From Selenomonas sp. (GTDB taxonomy: Bacteria; Bacillota; Negativicutes; Selenomonadales; Selenomonadaceae), in contig NZ_JALFCU010000075.1 in NCBI RefSeq assembly GCF_022771645.1, positions 1 to 30,633 on the forward strand: DNA of 30,633 bases. Direction: 5' to 3'. Of this stretch, positions 1 through 6,537 are shown in pieces. Under the pieces are notes generated by a model that did not search any database, had not been told where the DNA came from, and saw only the letters and a program-made list of their open reading frames with translations. The position numbers were made by a program, and so were the translations under genes. The first letter of the stretch is position 1. Each line of letters begins with the position of its first letter.

Positions 1-98
1 GCATCAACAACAAGATCAAGACGCTGCGCAGGCAGGCTTATGGCTATCCTGACGATGAATACTTCTTCTTGAAGCTCATCGACATGAGTCGCCATTAA
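1..98 (+). CDS. Transposase C-terminal fragment, ISL3-like (cut by window edge)
   Basis: The first 98 bases read in frame 3 as the last 31 codons of a protein ending in TAA at 96-98. The tail contains NNKIKTLRRQAYGYPDDEYF, which matches the conserved C-terminal signature of ISL3-family (IS204/IS1001/IS1165) DDE transposases as I know them. Only the end is visible, so catalytic residues and completeness cannot be judged. The bases up to about 140 end in TGATTGAGCC, which could be the right inverted repeat of the element, but the partner end lies outside the window. Confidence 0.65.
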   Translation, partial: INNKIKTLRRQAYGYPDDEYFFLKLIDMSRH

Positions 99-114
99 CC
101 TGCCGGGGATTGCT

Positions 115-140
115 CATCCCACAGGAAAAATGATTGAGCC
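115..140. repeat. Possible right end of the ISL3-like element
   Basis: About 40 bases after the transposase stop, the sequence CCCACAGG...TGATTGAGCC resembles ISL3-type terminal repeats, whose reverse complement starts GGCTC. The following 8 bases, AAAATTAT, would be one copy of an 8-bp target duplication. The left end is not in the window, so this is a suggestion only. Confidence 0.3.
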
Positions 141-159
141 AAAATTATCGTGCACGGGG

Positions 160-198
160 ACGAGGTTGAGGTGATTCTCAACCTCGTTTCGTTCTTAT
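160..198 (+). terminator. Intrinsic terminator after the transposase
   Basis: A perfect 11-bp stem, ACGAGGTTGAG at 160-170 and CTCAACCTCGT at 177-187, closes a 6-base loop. It is followed by a T-rich run (TTCGTTCTTAT). Confidence 0.75.
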
Positions 199-235
199 AT
201 CGGCGGGCATTCACAAGGGATGTCCAGACCGTCAC

Positions 236-288
236 GAGGCGGCAGCTTCATGCGATGTATCACGCATGAGGCTGCCGCCTCTTTTGGT
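236..288 (+). terminator. Strong GC-rich intrinsic terminator
   Basis: Arms at 236-254 and 263-281 pair over 19 bp with a single G-T wobble around an 8-base loop, and TTTT follows at 282-285. No gene lies between this and the previous terminator, so it may back up that one or belong to a gene whose body has been lost to IS insertion. Confidence 0.7.
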
Positions 289-303
289 ATGTCATGGTAT
301 ACG

Positions 304-343
304 AAAAAGGAGTATCAAGCATTCCTGCCCGATACTCCTTTTT
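304..343 (-). terminator. Terminator of tRNA-Ala (bidirectional)
   Basis: AAAAAGGAGTATC at 304-316 pairs perfectly with GATACTCCTTTTT at 331-343 around a 14-base loop. The A and T tracts make it work in either direction. It lies 43 bases beyond the 3' end of the minus-strand tRNA and is the natural stop for that transcript. Confidence 0.75.
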
Positions 344-386
344 ATTTAAAATTCCATGACAAACGTATGGAATTTGTGGGTTAAGA

Positions 387-462
387 TGGTGGAGACGAAG
401 GGGATTGAACCCTCGACCCCCAGATTGCGAACCTGGTGCTCTCCCAGCTGAGCTACGTCCCC
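387..462 (-). tRNA. tRNA-Ala (anticodon CGC)
   Basis: On the minus strand this 76-nt sequence starts GGGGACGTAGCTCAGC and ends CTCCACCA, with an encoded CCA. The acceptor stem pairs over 7 bp and contains the G3:U70 wobble pair that identifies alanine tRNAs. The anticodon stem CCAGG/TCTGG encloses the loop TTCGCAA, giving anticodon CGC, which reads the GCG codon. The T arm carries GGTTCAATCC. CGC is a less common alanine anticodon and suits the GCG-rich codon use of the neighbouring genes. Confidence 0.95.
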
Positions 463-475
463 GTCAACGAAAAAT

Positions 476-504
476 ATGATACCACGGCAGAAATATTTTT
501 GCAA
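476..504 (-). promoter_or_regulatory. Promoter of tRNA-Ala
   Basis: Read on the minus strand, TTGCAA (499-504) and TATCAT (476-481) are separated by exactly 17 bp. They are placed so that transcription would begin a few bases before the tRNA 5' end at 462. Confidence 0.6.
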
Positions 505-584
505 GCCTTTTTTTCGCGCGGCACAAATTTTTTTCGTGCAGCGTAAAATTTTTTCGAGCATCGGGAAAATTTTTGTCGTGCCGC
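490..584. repeat. Phased A/T tracts (degenerate ~21-bp tandem repeat)
   Basis: Three successive units of 20-21 bases, each starting with A3-4T5-7 and continuing CGTGC or CGAGC, occupy 525-544, 545-565 and 566-584. A related tract, AAATATTTTT, lies at 491-500. The spacing is close to two helical turns, which favours curved DNA. The rest of 463-919 holds no convincing gene; short open frames here are compositional. Confidence 0.5.
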
Positions 585-785
585 AAGAAGTTTTGAAGGC
601 GCAAAAGTCTTTTGCGTGCGCGTGGTTTCGTTTTGGTTGCGAACGCAACGGTTTTCCAGTATTTTTTCAGGCGGAGCGCGGTGCGGGCGGCAGGATTTTC
701 GCGCGGCGCGGCGAATGAAAACAAAAGAAGTCGCATGTTTTGTTCTTTCATTGATGACAATTATGACGCCATATATTTATCATAA

Positions 786-814
786 TGGAATTTTCTCCTC
801 CGTCGTCGTATAAT
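786..814 (+). promoter_or_regulatory. Candidate promoter of the hydrogenase operon
   Basis: A perfect TATAAT at 809-814 lies about 106 bases upstream of the small-subunit start. The -35 region at 786-791 (TGGAAT, 17-bp spacer) is poor, which would fit a promoter that needs an activator. No other good -10 was seen before the gene. Confidence 0.5.
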
Positions 815-830
815 GAAAGAACGAACGTTT

Positions 831-843
831 TGTGAATGTCACA
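831..843. promoter_or_regulatory. Operator-like inverted repeat TGTGA-N3-TCACA
   Basis: A perfect 5-bp inverted repeat with a 3-base spacer (ATG) sits about 10 bases after the expected transcription start of the hydrogenase operon. The half-sites resemble CRP-family half-sites, but the spacer is 3 rather than 6, so the binding protein cannot be named. Confidence 0.4.
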
Positions 844-919
844 GGATTTTTTTGAGCATCTGACATTTTTTTCTGATCGCGGCGGACGCTTGGCGGCCGC
901 GCACAGGGGAGGGACCAAC

Positions 920-2023
920 GTGGAAAAACGGGAGAGTTTATGGGAGCGCTGCCTCCGCAAAGGGATCAGCCGCAGGAGCTTCCTCAAGGGCTGCGTCGCG
1001 CTGACGACGATGATGGGCCTCAGTACGGAGAAGTTCCAGGAGGTCGTCGAGGCCGCCGAGGCGAAGCCGCTGCCGGTCGTCATCTGGATTCACGGCCATG
1101 AGTGCACGGGCTGCGACGAGTCGTTCATCCGCTCGGGCGCGCCGCTCGCGAGCGATCTCGTGCTGAGCCAGATCGACCTCGAGTACGATCATCTCCTCAG
1201 CGCGGCATCGGGCGAGCCGTTCGAGGCGCACCTGAAAGAGGTCATGACGAAGTACAAGGGCTCGTATATCCTCGCGGTCGAGGGCGCGGTCTCGACGAAG
1301 GACAACGGCGTGTACTGCATGTCGGGCGGCCGTCCGTTCACGCGGATGCTGCAGGAAGCGGCCGAGGGCGCGATGGCGATCATCGCGTACGGCACGTGCG
1401 CGGTCTCTGGAGGCATCCAGGCGGCGAAACCGAACCCGACGGGCTCGGCAGGCGTCTCCCCGTATGTCGGAGCGACGCCGGTCATCAACGTGCCGGGCTG
1501 CCCGCCGATCCCCGAGGTCATGACGGGCGTCGTCATGCACGTCGCGCTCTTCGGCACGCTGCCGCCGCTCGACGGCGAAGGCCGTCCGAAGCAATTCTAC
1601 GGCAACCGCATCCACGATACGTGCTACCGCCGTCCGTTCTTCGACGCCGGCATGTTCGCCGAGAACTTCGACGACGCGGGCGCGAAAGCGGGCTGGTGCC
1701 TGTACAAGCTCGGCTGCCGCGGCCCTGAGACGTACAACTCCTGCGGCAACCTGCGCTGGTTCCAGGGCATGAGCTACCCGATCCAGTCGGGCGCGCCGTG
1801 CATCGGCTGCTCGAACGCGAACTTCTGGGACGATGCGCCGTTCACGAAACGCCTGCCGGGCTACGGCAAGCTCGGCAATGCCGACAAGATCGGCCTCGGC
1901 GTCGGCGCGCTCGCGACGGTCGGCGTCGTGGCGCACGCGGCCGGCTCGATTATGCAGAAGCGCAAGCGCGAAGAGGCGGAAGAGAAGCAGGCGGAAAAAG
2001 ACGCCAAGAATGCAAAAGGCTGA
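920..2023 (+). CDS. hyaA: [NiFe] hydrogenase small subunit, Tat-exported, membrane-anchored
   Basis: Small electron-transfer subunit of an uptake hydrogenase, 367 aa from a GTG start. The GTG at 920 is preceded by AGGGGAGGG, and the twin-arginine signal SRRSFLK then falls at residues 17-23, as expected. An ATG at 836 would add 28 residues with no homology-like content. Proximal-cluster cysteines are C62, C65, C160 and C194. Distal ligands are H232, C235, C260 and C266. Medial [3Fe-4S] ligands are C275, C294 and C297, with Pro preserved in SYPIQSG. A hydrophobic anchor at about 326-345 and a charged tail follow. Positions 64 and 165 are glycine where O2-tolerant enzymes have extra cysteines, so this is the standard O2-sensitive type. 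It is first in the operon, 20 bases before the large subunit. Confidence 0.95.
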   Translation: MEKRESLWERCLRKGISRRSFLKGCVALTTMMGLSTEKFQEVVEAAEAKPLPVVIWIHGHECTGCDESFIRSGAPLASDLVLSQIDLEYDHLLSAASGEPFEAHLKEVMTKYKGSYILAVEGAVSTKDNGVYCMSGGRPFTRMLQEAAEGAMAIIAYGTCAVSGGIQAAKPNPTGSAGVSPYVGATPVINVPGCPPIPEVMTGVVMHVALFGTLPPLDGEGRPKQFYGNRIHDTCYRRPFFDAGMFAENFDDAGAKAGWCLYKLGCRGPETYNSCGNLRWFQGMSYPIQSGAPCIGCSNANFWDDAPFTKRLPGYGKLGNADKIGLGVGALATVGVVAHAAGSIMQKRKREEAEEKQAEKDAKNAKG

Positions 2024-2043
2024 AGGGAGCAGGTGGAGCATAA

Positions 2044-3975
2044 ATGAAACACGTAGTAGTCGATCCGATCACACGCATCGAGGGCCATCTGCGCGCCGAA
2101 GTCCAGGTCGATGAGGCCACGGGCAAAGTCACGGACGCCATCTCGTCCGGCACGGCGTGGCGCGGCCTCGAGCTCGTCATGCATGGCCGCGACCCGCGCG
2201 ATGCGTGGGCGTACATCCAGCGCATCTGCGGCGTCTGCACGACGGCGCATGCGCTCGCATCCGTGCGCGCCGTCGAGGACGCGCTCGGCATCCGCATTCC
2301 GAAAAACGCGAACTACATCCGCAACATCATGGCGGCGACGCTGACGGTGCAGGATCATATCGTCCATTTCTATCACCTCCATGCGCTCGACTGGGTCAGC
2401 CCCGTCGAGGCGCTCGCAGCCGATCCGCAGAAGACGGCGGCGCTGCAGAACACAGTGCTCGGCGCGTACAAGCTGCCGTTCCGCGCGCCCGGCACGAGCG
2501 TCACCGAGGCGTTCGAGCATGATTTCCCGGCCGCGACGCCCGCGTATTTCGCAGAGATCCAGGGCAAGGTCAAAGCCATCGTCGAGAGCGGCCAGCTCGG
2601 CATCTTCTCGGCGAACTGGTGGGATCATCCGGACTACAAGCTGCTGCCGCCGGAAGTCCATCTCATGGCCGTCGCGCATTATCTCGAGATGCTCGACAAG
2701 CAGCGCGAGCTCGTCACGCCGCACGTCATCTTCGGCGGCAAGAACCCGCATCCGCATTACGTCGTCGGCGGCATGCCGTGCTCGATCTCGTTGACGGACG
2801 GCAACGCGCCCGTGAACGCCGCGCGCCTGTCTATCGTCGACCGCGCGATCAACATGGGCCGCACGCTCGTCAACAACTACTATCTGCCGGATCTCATCGC
2901 CATCGGCAGCATTTACGTCAAGGCCGGCCGCGTCGACGGCGGCGGCCTCGCAGGCACGCGCGTGCTCGCGTATGGCGCGTATCCTATGGAGAACTACAGT
3001 GGCACGTCGAACGGCGATTTCTTCAACAACCTCCTCGTCCGCTGCAACGGCGTCGTCGAGAACTTCAAAAACGGCGCGCAGAATGCGAAATTCACGGAGA
3101 TCGGACCCGAGGACGTGCAGGATCCGAAGTGCTTCACGGAGGCCGTCGGCCATTCGTGGTACCAGTATCCCGACACGAAGCGCGACGCGGACATCCATCC
3201 GTGGGACGGCATCACGGATCCGCACTACACGGGTCCGAAAGAAGGCTCGGCCACGGAGTGGAAAGCGCTGAACGAGCAGGGCAAGTACTCGTGGCTCAAG
3301 ACGCCGAAATGGCGCGGCGAGCTCTGCGAAGTCGGCCCCTTGGCGCGCTATATCATCATTTACACGAAAGCGCAGAAAGGCCTCCTCGGCACGCCGACCT
3401 GGGCCGAGCAGATGATGCTCGACCAGATCCAGGCTGTCTCGAGCGTGCTCGGCCTCGCGCCGAATGTCTGGCTGCCGACGATGGTCGGCCGCACGGCGGC
3501 GCGCGCGCTCGACTGCCAGCTCAATGCGGAGATCAACAAGTTCTTCTTCGACAAGCTCATCGCGAACATCAAGACGGGCGATACGGAGGTCGTAAACAAC
3601 GACCACTGGAACACGGACACGTGGCCGCAGACGTGCAAGGGCGTCGGCCTGTACGAAGCGCCGCGCGGCGGCCTGTCGCACTGGGTCCAGATCAAGGACG
3701 ACAAGGTCGACAACTACCAGTGCGTCGTCCCGACGACGTGGAACGCCTGCCCGCGTGACGACAAGGCCGGCCACGGCGCGTACGAGCTCGCCATGATGGA
3801 CACGCACGTCGCTATCCCGGACAAGCCGCTCGAGATTGTGAAAGTCATCCGCTCGTTCGACCCGTGCATGGCGTGCGCGACGCATATGTACAACGCGAAA
3901 GGCGAAAAGATCTCCGTCGTGACGACGGATCCCTGCTCCGGCACGCATGTCGAGCCGGTGGAAAAGAGGGAGTGA
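2044..3975 (+). CDS. hyaB: [NiFe] hydrogenase large (catalytic) subunit precursor
   Basis: Holds the NiFe(CN)2CO active site that splits H2; 643 aa, somewhat longer than the roughly 600 aa usual for this class. The N-terminal motif RICGVC supplies C62 and C65, and the C-terminal motif DPCMACATH supplies C608 and C611. Family knowledge places the maturation protease cut after H614, which would remove a 29-residue tail. This tail is longer than the usual roughly 15 residues and itself contains a second DPC triplet. The ATG at 2044 follows a GGTGGAG site. It has no export signal and would travel with the Tat-bearing small subunit. The protease (hyaD type) and HypA-E are encoded downstream. Confidence 0.95.
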   Translation: MKHVVVDPITRIEGHLRAEVQVDEATGKVTDAISSGTAWRGLELVMHGRDPRDAWAYIQRICGVCTTAHALASVRAVEDALGIRIPKNANYIRNIMAATLTVQDHIVHFYHLHALDWVSPVEALAADPQKTAALQNTVLGAYKLPFRAPGTSVTEAFEHDFPAATPAYFAEIQGKVKAIVESGQLGIFSANWWDHPDYKLLPPEVHLMAVAHYLEMLDKQRELVTPHVIFGGKNPHPHYVVGGMPCSISLTDGNAPVNAARLSIVDRAINMGRTLVNNYYLPDLIAIGSIYVKAGRVDGGGLAGTRVLAYGAYPMENYSGTSNGDFFNNLLVRCNGVVENFKNGAQNAKFTEIGPEDVQDPKCFTEAVGHSWYQYPDTKRDADIHPWDGITDPHYTGPKEGSATEWKALNEQGKYSWLKTPKWRGELCEVGPLARYIIIYTKAQKGLLGTPTWAEQMMLDQIQAVSSVLGLAPNVWLPTMVGRTAARALDCQLNAEINKFFFDKLIANIKTGDTEVVNNDHWNTDTWPQTCKGVGLYEAPRGGLSHWVQIKDDKVDNYQCVVPTTWNACPRDDKAGHGAYELAMMDTHVAIPDKPLEIVKVIRSFDPCMACATHMYNAKGEKISVVTTDPCSGTHVEPVEKRE

Positions 3976-3979
3976 TCAC

Positions 3980-4699
3980 ATGGCACAGATTCATCGCATG
4001 AAAAATGTGCAGCGCAAGGAGTTCTATCTGTTCAGCCCCTTCCTGCGCATCTTCCACTGGATCATGGTCACGATGATCCTCGTGCTGTTCGGCACGGGCA
4101 TCATCATCGCGACGCCGCTGCAGTCCATGAACCTCGAGCCGGCATACTCCACGACGTACGTCGACCTCGTGCGCGACATCCATTTCGTCGCCGCGTTCGT
4201 CTTCGTCGCCGCGTTCGTGCTGCGCATCTACGGGTTCATCATCAACCGCGGCGACCGCCTGTTCCCGCGCTTCTGGAAAGGCTATTTCTACGCGCAGACG
4301 CTCGACGTCATCAAGCATTACATGCTCGTCCAGCCGAACCATGCATCGTTCCTGCGCAATCCCTTGGCGCGTATGTCGTACCTCATGCTGTACGTCCTCG
4401 TCGCCATCGAGATCGTCACGGGCTTTGCGATGTACTACATGACGCAGCCTGCGAGCTACGCCGCGCAGTTCTTCGCGTGGGTCAACATCGTCTGCGGCAA
4501 TGAGGCCATGACGCACCTCGTCCACCACTACGTGGCCTGGGGTATCATCCTCTTCGCCATCGGCCATCTCTACATGGTCATCCGCTCGGAGTTCATGGAA
4601 GGCGAGTCCGAAGTCTCGAGCATGTTCTCGGGCAGCAAGTTCCTCGTCCACTATCCGCAGGACGCGAACGAAGTCGACCCGAGCGCGGAACGTTCATAA
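3980..4699 (+). CDS. hyaC: Hydrogenase b-type cytochrome subunit
   Basis: Membrane di-heme cytochrome b that takes electrons from the small subunit and reduces the quinone pool; 239 aa, normal for the family. Several hydrophobic helices alternate with histidine-containing segments (FHWIMV, RDIHFVAAF, HLVHHYVAW, AIGHLYMVIRSEF), the last two typical of the heme-ligand helices. The ATG at 3980 is chosen because GAGGGAG lies 7 bases upstream and the core FSPFLRIFHW follows soon after. An upstream ATG at 3947 lies inside hyaB. The gene starts 4 bases after the hyaB stop, so translation is likely coupled. Confidence 0.93.
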   Translation: MAQIHRMKNVQRKEFYLFSPFLRIFHWIMVTMILVLFGTGIIIATPLQSMNLEPAYSTTYVDLVRDIHFVAAFVFVAAFVLRIYGFIINRGDRLFPRFWKGYFYAQTLDVIKHYMLVQPNHASFLRNPLARMSYLMLYVLVAIEIVTGFAMYYMTQPASYAAQFFAWVNIVCGNEAMTHLVHHYVAWGIILFAIGHLYMVIRSEFMEGESEVSSMFSGSKFLVHYPQDANEVDPSAERS

Positions 4700-4712
4700 C
4701 CCGCTGCTTACG

Positions 4713-4758
4713 CCTCCCCCTCTGGGGGAGGTGGCCCCCGAAGGAGGTCGGAGAGGGT
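4713..4758. repeat. GC-rich palindromic repeat, single-arm copy
   Basis: CCTCCCCCTCTGGGGGAGG is a short palindrome followed by TGGCCCCCGAAGGAGGTCGGAGAGGGT. The unit resembles the left arm of the larger repeat at 10145-10466. It fills the gap between hyaC and the next gene. Confidence 0.6.
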
Positions 4759-4804
4759 ACTAGGAAGATACGGACTGGCAAATATAAAGGAGTAACTAGA
4801 AACT

Positions 4805-5047
4805 ATGTGCAAAGAATGCGGCTGCGGTGAGACGAACGGCAACACGCGCCTGCAGTTCACCGTCAACGGCTATACGGAAGACAACGCGAAAGCCGTCGAG
4901 AAATCCCTCTACGGCCTCGCAGGCGTCCTCTTCGTCCACATCCATACGCACGACGGCGAGACGACCGTCGACTACGACCCGAAAAAGACGAAGCTCATGG
5001 ACATCCTCGGCGTGTTCCAGAAGGAAAATTTGGAAGCGCAACTGTAA
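4805..5047 (+). CDS. Small HMA-fold-like protein with N-terminal CxxCGCG nickel-type motif
   Basis: An 80-aa protein in the middle of the hydrogenase locus. Residues 2-8 read CKECGCG, the same arrangement as the high-affinity nickel site at the N-terminus of many HypB proteins. Residues 14-80 look like a heavy-metal-associated (ferredoxin-like) domain: RLQFTVNGYTEDNAKAVEKSL, then LAGVLFVHIHTHDGETTVDYDP. The usual CxxC loop of HMA domains is absent, and three alternating histidines occur in HIHTH (45, 47, 49). The downstream HypB lacks the CxxCGC segment, so I infer that this protein supplies the nickel-binding or storage function in trans. The start follows AAAGGAG with a 12-base gap. The function is inferred, not proven. 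Confidence 0.75.
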   Translation: MCKECGCGETNGNTRLQFTVNGYTEDNAKAVEKSLYGLAGVLFVHIHTHDGETTVDYDPKKTKLMDILGVFQKENLEAQL

Positions 5048-5084
5048 TAGAGGCTGTTCGGAAGAAGCGGAGCCCGACAAATAA

Positions 5085-5288
5085 GCAGCCTCCCTCTCCG
5101 AGGGAGGGGGACCGCGAAGCGGTGGTGGGTGTGTCGGAGGTAGTTTGTAACGAAATGAATGATTGTGCAGTCGAAGGAAATGCCTGAGTATCACCTTCGC
5201 CATTACAATCGTGCAATGACTTATGGCCTACCTTCGCCACACCTCCAGTCAGCTTCGCTGACAGCCCCCTCGGAGAGGGGGCCAGGGT
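5085..5288. repeat. Palindromic repeat, inverted two-arm copy
   Basis: The left arm (palindrome CCTCCCTCTCCGAGGGAGG, then GGACCGCGAAGCGGTGG, then GTGTCGGAGGTAG) is mirrored imperfectly at the right end (CCTACCTTCGCCACACCTCC, then the hairpin GTCAGCTTCGCTGAC, then CCCCCTCGGAGAGGGGG). A central part with its own inverted segments (ATTGTGCA/TGCAAT type) joins them. The whole gap 5048-5347 holds this element and the terminator at 5299, and no gene. Confidence 0.65.
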
Positions 5289-5298
5289 TACCATGATG

Positions 5299-5331
5299 AA
5301 AAAGGCTGTTGCAATTGCAACAGCCTTTTTT
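5299..5331 (+). terminator. Perfect 32-bp palindromic terminator before hypA
   Basis: AAAAAGGCTGTTGCAA at 5299-5314 is followed directly by its exact reverse complement, ending in TTTTTT. It lies only 7 bases before the hypA ribosome site, so it could stop transcription coming from hyaABC or act as an attenuator. A GGCTGTTGCA motif also brackets the repeat at 10145-10466, so part of it may be repeat-derived. Confidence 0.65.
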
Positions 5332-5347
5332 GAATGCAGGAGTATGT

Positions 5348-5689
5348 ATGCACGAAATGTCAATTGCCGAAGGCATCTTGGGCATCGCGCTCGATTATGC
5401 GAAGCAGAACGACGCGAAAGTGGTGCACGAGGTCGGCCTGATCCTCGGGGAGATGGCGGGCGTCGAGATGGAGTCTCTGACCTTTAGTTGGAATCTCATC
5501 ACGAAAGGCACGCCGGCCGAGGGCGCAGAGCTCCGGGTTCGCCACACGCCGCTCATCGGGCGCTGCTCGAAATGCGGCAAGGAATTTCATATCGAGCACT
5601 ACAATTTCTGGTGCCCCGAATGCAAGGACGGCGTCCTCAAGACGATCTCGGGGCGCGAGCTGCAGGTGGAATATCTGGAGGTGGACTGA
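5348..5689 (+). CDS. hypA: Hydrogenase nickel incorporation protein HypA
   Basis: Delivers Ni to the hydrogenase large-subunit precursor together with HypB; 113 aa, the normal length. The start at 5348 gives MHEMS, in which the N-terminal Met-His is the known nickel ligand site. AGGAG lies 5 bases upstream. Upstream in-frame starts run into the terminator hairpin and are rejected. The zinc site is CSKC...CPEC (C73, C76, C89, C92). It is followed after 3 bases by hypB. Confidence 0.95.
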   Translation: MHEMSIAEGILGIALDYAKQNDAKVVHEVGLILGEMAGVEMESLTFSWNLITKGTPAEGAELRVRHTPLIGRCSKCGKEFHIEHYNFWCPECKDGVLKTISGRELQVEYLEVD

Positions 5690-5692
5690 ATT

Positions 5693-6355
5693 TTGGAAAT
5701 CAAGGTCATCAAGAATATTTTGGGCGAAAACGACCGCTTCGCGGCCGAGAACCAAGTCATGTTCCAAAACGAGCACGTCTTCGTCGTGAACTTCATGGGC
5801 TCGCCGGGCGCGGGCAAGACGTCCGTGCTCGAGCGGACGATGGAAAAATTGGGCGACGAACTGAAGATGGCCGTCATCGAGGGCGATCTTTTCACGAGCA
5901 AGGATGCCGACCGCATCGACAAGTACGGCGTGCCCGTCATCCAGATCAACACGGCGGGCGGCTGCCACCTCGACGCGAACATGGTGCAGAAGACGGCGCG
6001 GGACATCGACCTCGCGAATCTCGACCTCCTCGTCATCGAGAACGTCGGCAACCTCGTCTGCCCGGCGGAGTTCGCGCTCGGCGAGGACGCGCGCGCCGTC
6101 GTGCTCTCCGTCACGGAGGGCGACGACAAGCCGATGAAATACCCGCTGATGTTCAAGGAAAGCGACATCGCGCTCATCAACAAGGTCGATCTTGCGCCGT
6201 ATTGCAATTTCAACATTGCAAACGCCAAAGAGGACATCGAGATGCTCCACCCGGGCATCGCGGTCCACGAAGTCTCGTGTACGACCGGCGCCGGCATCGA
6301 CGCCTGGTGCGACTGGCTGCGCGCCGGCGTCGCGAAGAAACAAAAGAAAAATTGA
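5693..6355 (+). CDS. hypB: Hydrogenase nickel incorporation GTPase HypB (short form)
   Basis: SIMIBI-class GTPase that drives nickel insertion; 220 aa from a TTG start, with GGAGG at the end of hypA serving as ribosome site. The P-loop GSPGAGKTS is at residues 36-44. The metal-binding Cys-His of the G-domain is C91-H92 (GGCHLDA), a conserved Cys follows at 123 (NLVCP), and the base-specificity motif NKVD is at 163-166. It begins MEIKVIKNILGEND, so the N-terminal CxxCGC nickel motif and the histidine-rich linker seen in many HypBs are absent. That motif occurs instead on the small protein at 4805-5047. Confidence 0.95.
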   Translation: MEIKVIKNILGENDRFAAENQVMFQNEHVFVVNFMGSPGAGKTSVLERTMEKLGDELKMAVIEGDLFTSKDADRIDKYGVPVIQINTAGGCHLDANMVQKTARDIDLANLDLLVIENVGNLVCPAEFALGEDARAVVLSVTEGDDKPMKYPLMFKESDIALINKVDLAPYCNFNIANAKEDIEMLHPGIAVHEVSCTTGAGIDAWCDWLRAGVAKKQKKN

Positions 6356-6385
6356 GATCATATCGTGGAATATGAATTTCTGGGA

Positions 6386-6495
6386 GCCTCTCCCTCAGGG
6401 AGAGGACAGGCGCGGAGCGAAGCGCAGCGCCAAGAGCGGGTCGCTTGTACGACTTAACTATTTGCACAAAGTAACGTATCGCCGGTGCGCGCACG
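6386..6495. repeat. Palindromic repeat, A-half only
   Basis: CCTCTCCCTCAGGGAGAGG followed by ACAGGCGCGGAGCGAAGCGC, GGGTCGCTTG and CGCCGGTGCGCGCAC. This is the same module order as the first half of the copies at 8823 and 22711. The partner B-half is missing. It fills the gap between hypB and the protease gene. Confidence 0.7.
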
Positions 6496-6537
6496 TTCCC
6501 AAACAATGATGAACTTCATGAACTAAGGAGGAAATTC

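Noticed and set aside
236..343. Terminal repeats of a second mobile element
   Set aside because: Both structures are ordinary hairpins with T-tracts and are better explained as terminators.
464..760. Short frames on both strands in the gap before the hydrogenase
   Set aside because: They run through A/T tracts and the tRNA, are Lys/Arg/Phe-rich, and have no ribosome site.
836..919. Upstream ATG for the small subunit
   Set aside because: It would put 28 unrelated residues before the Tat signal; the GTG at 920 has a strong ribosome site.
938..3948. Long minus-strand open frames opposite the hydrogenase genes (367 and 695 codons)
   Set aside because: They mirror GC-rich coding sequence, are Arg/Ala/Val-rich with no motifs, and lie wholly opposite clear hydrogenase subunits.
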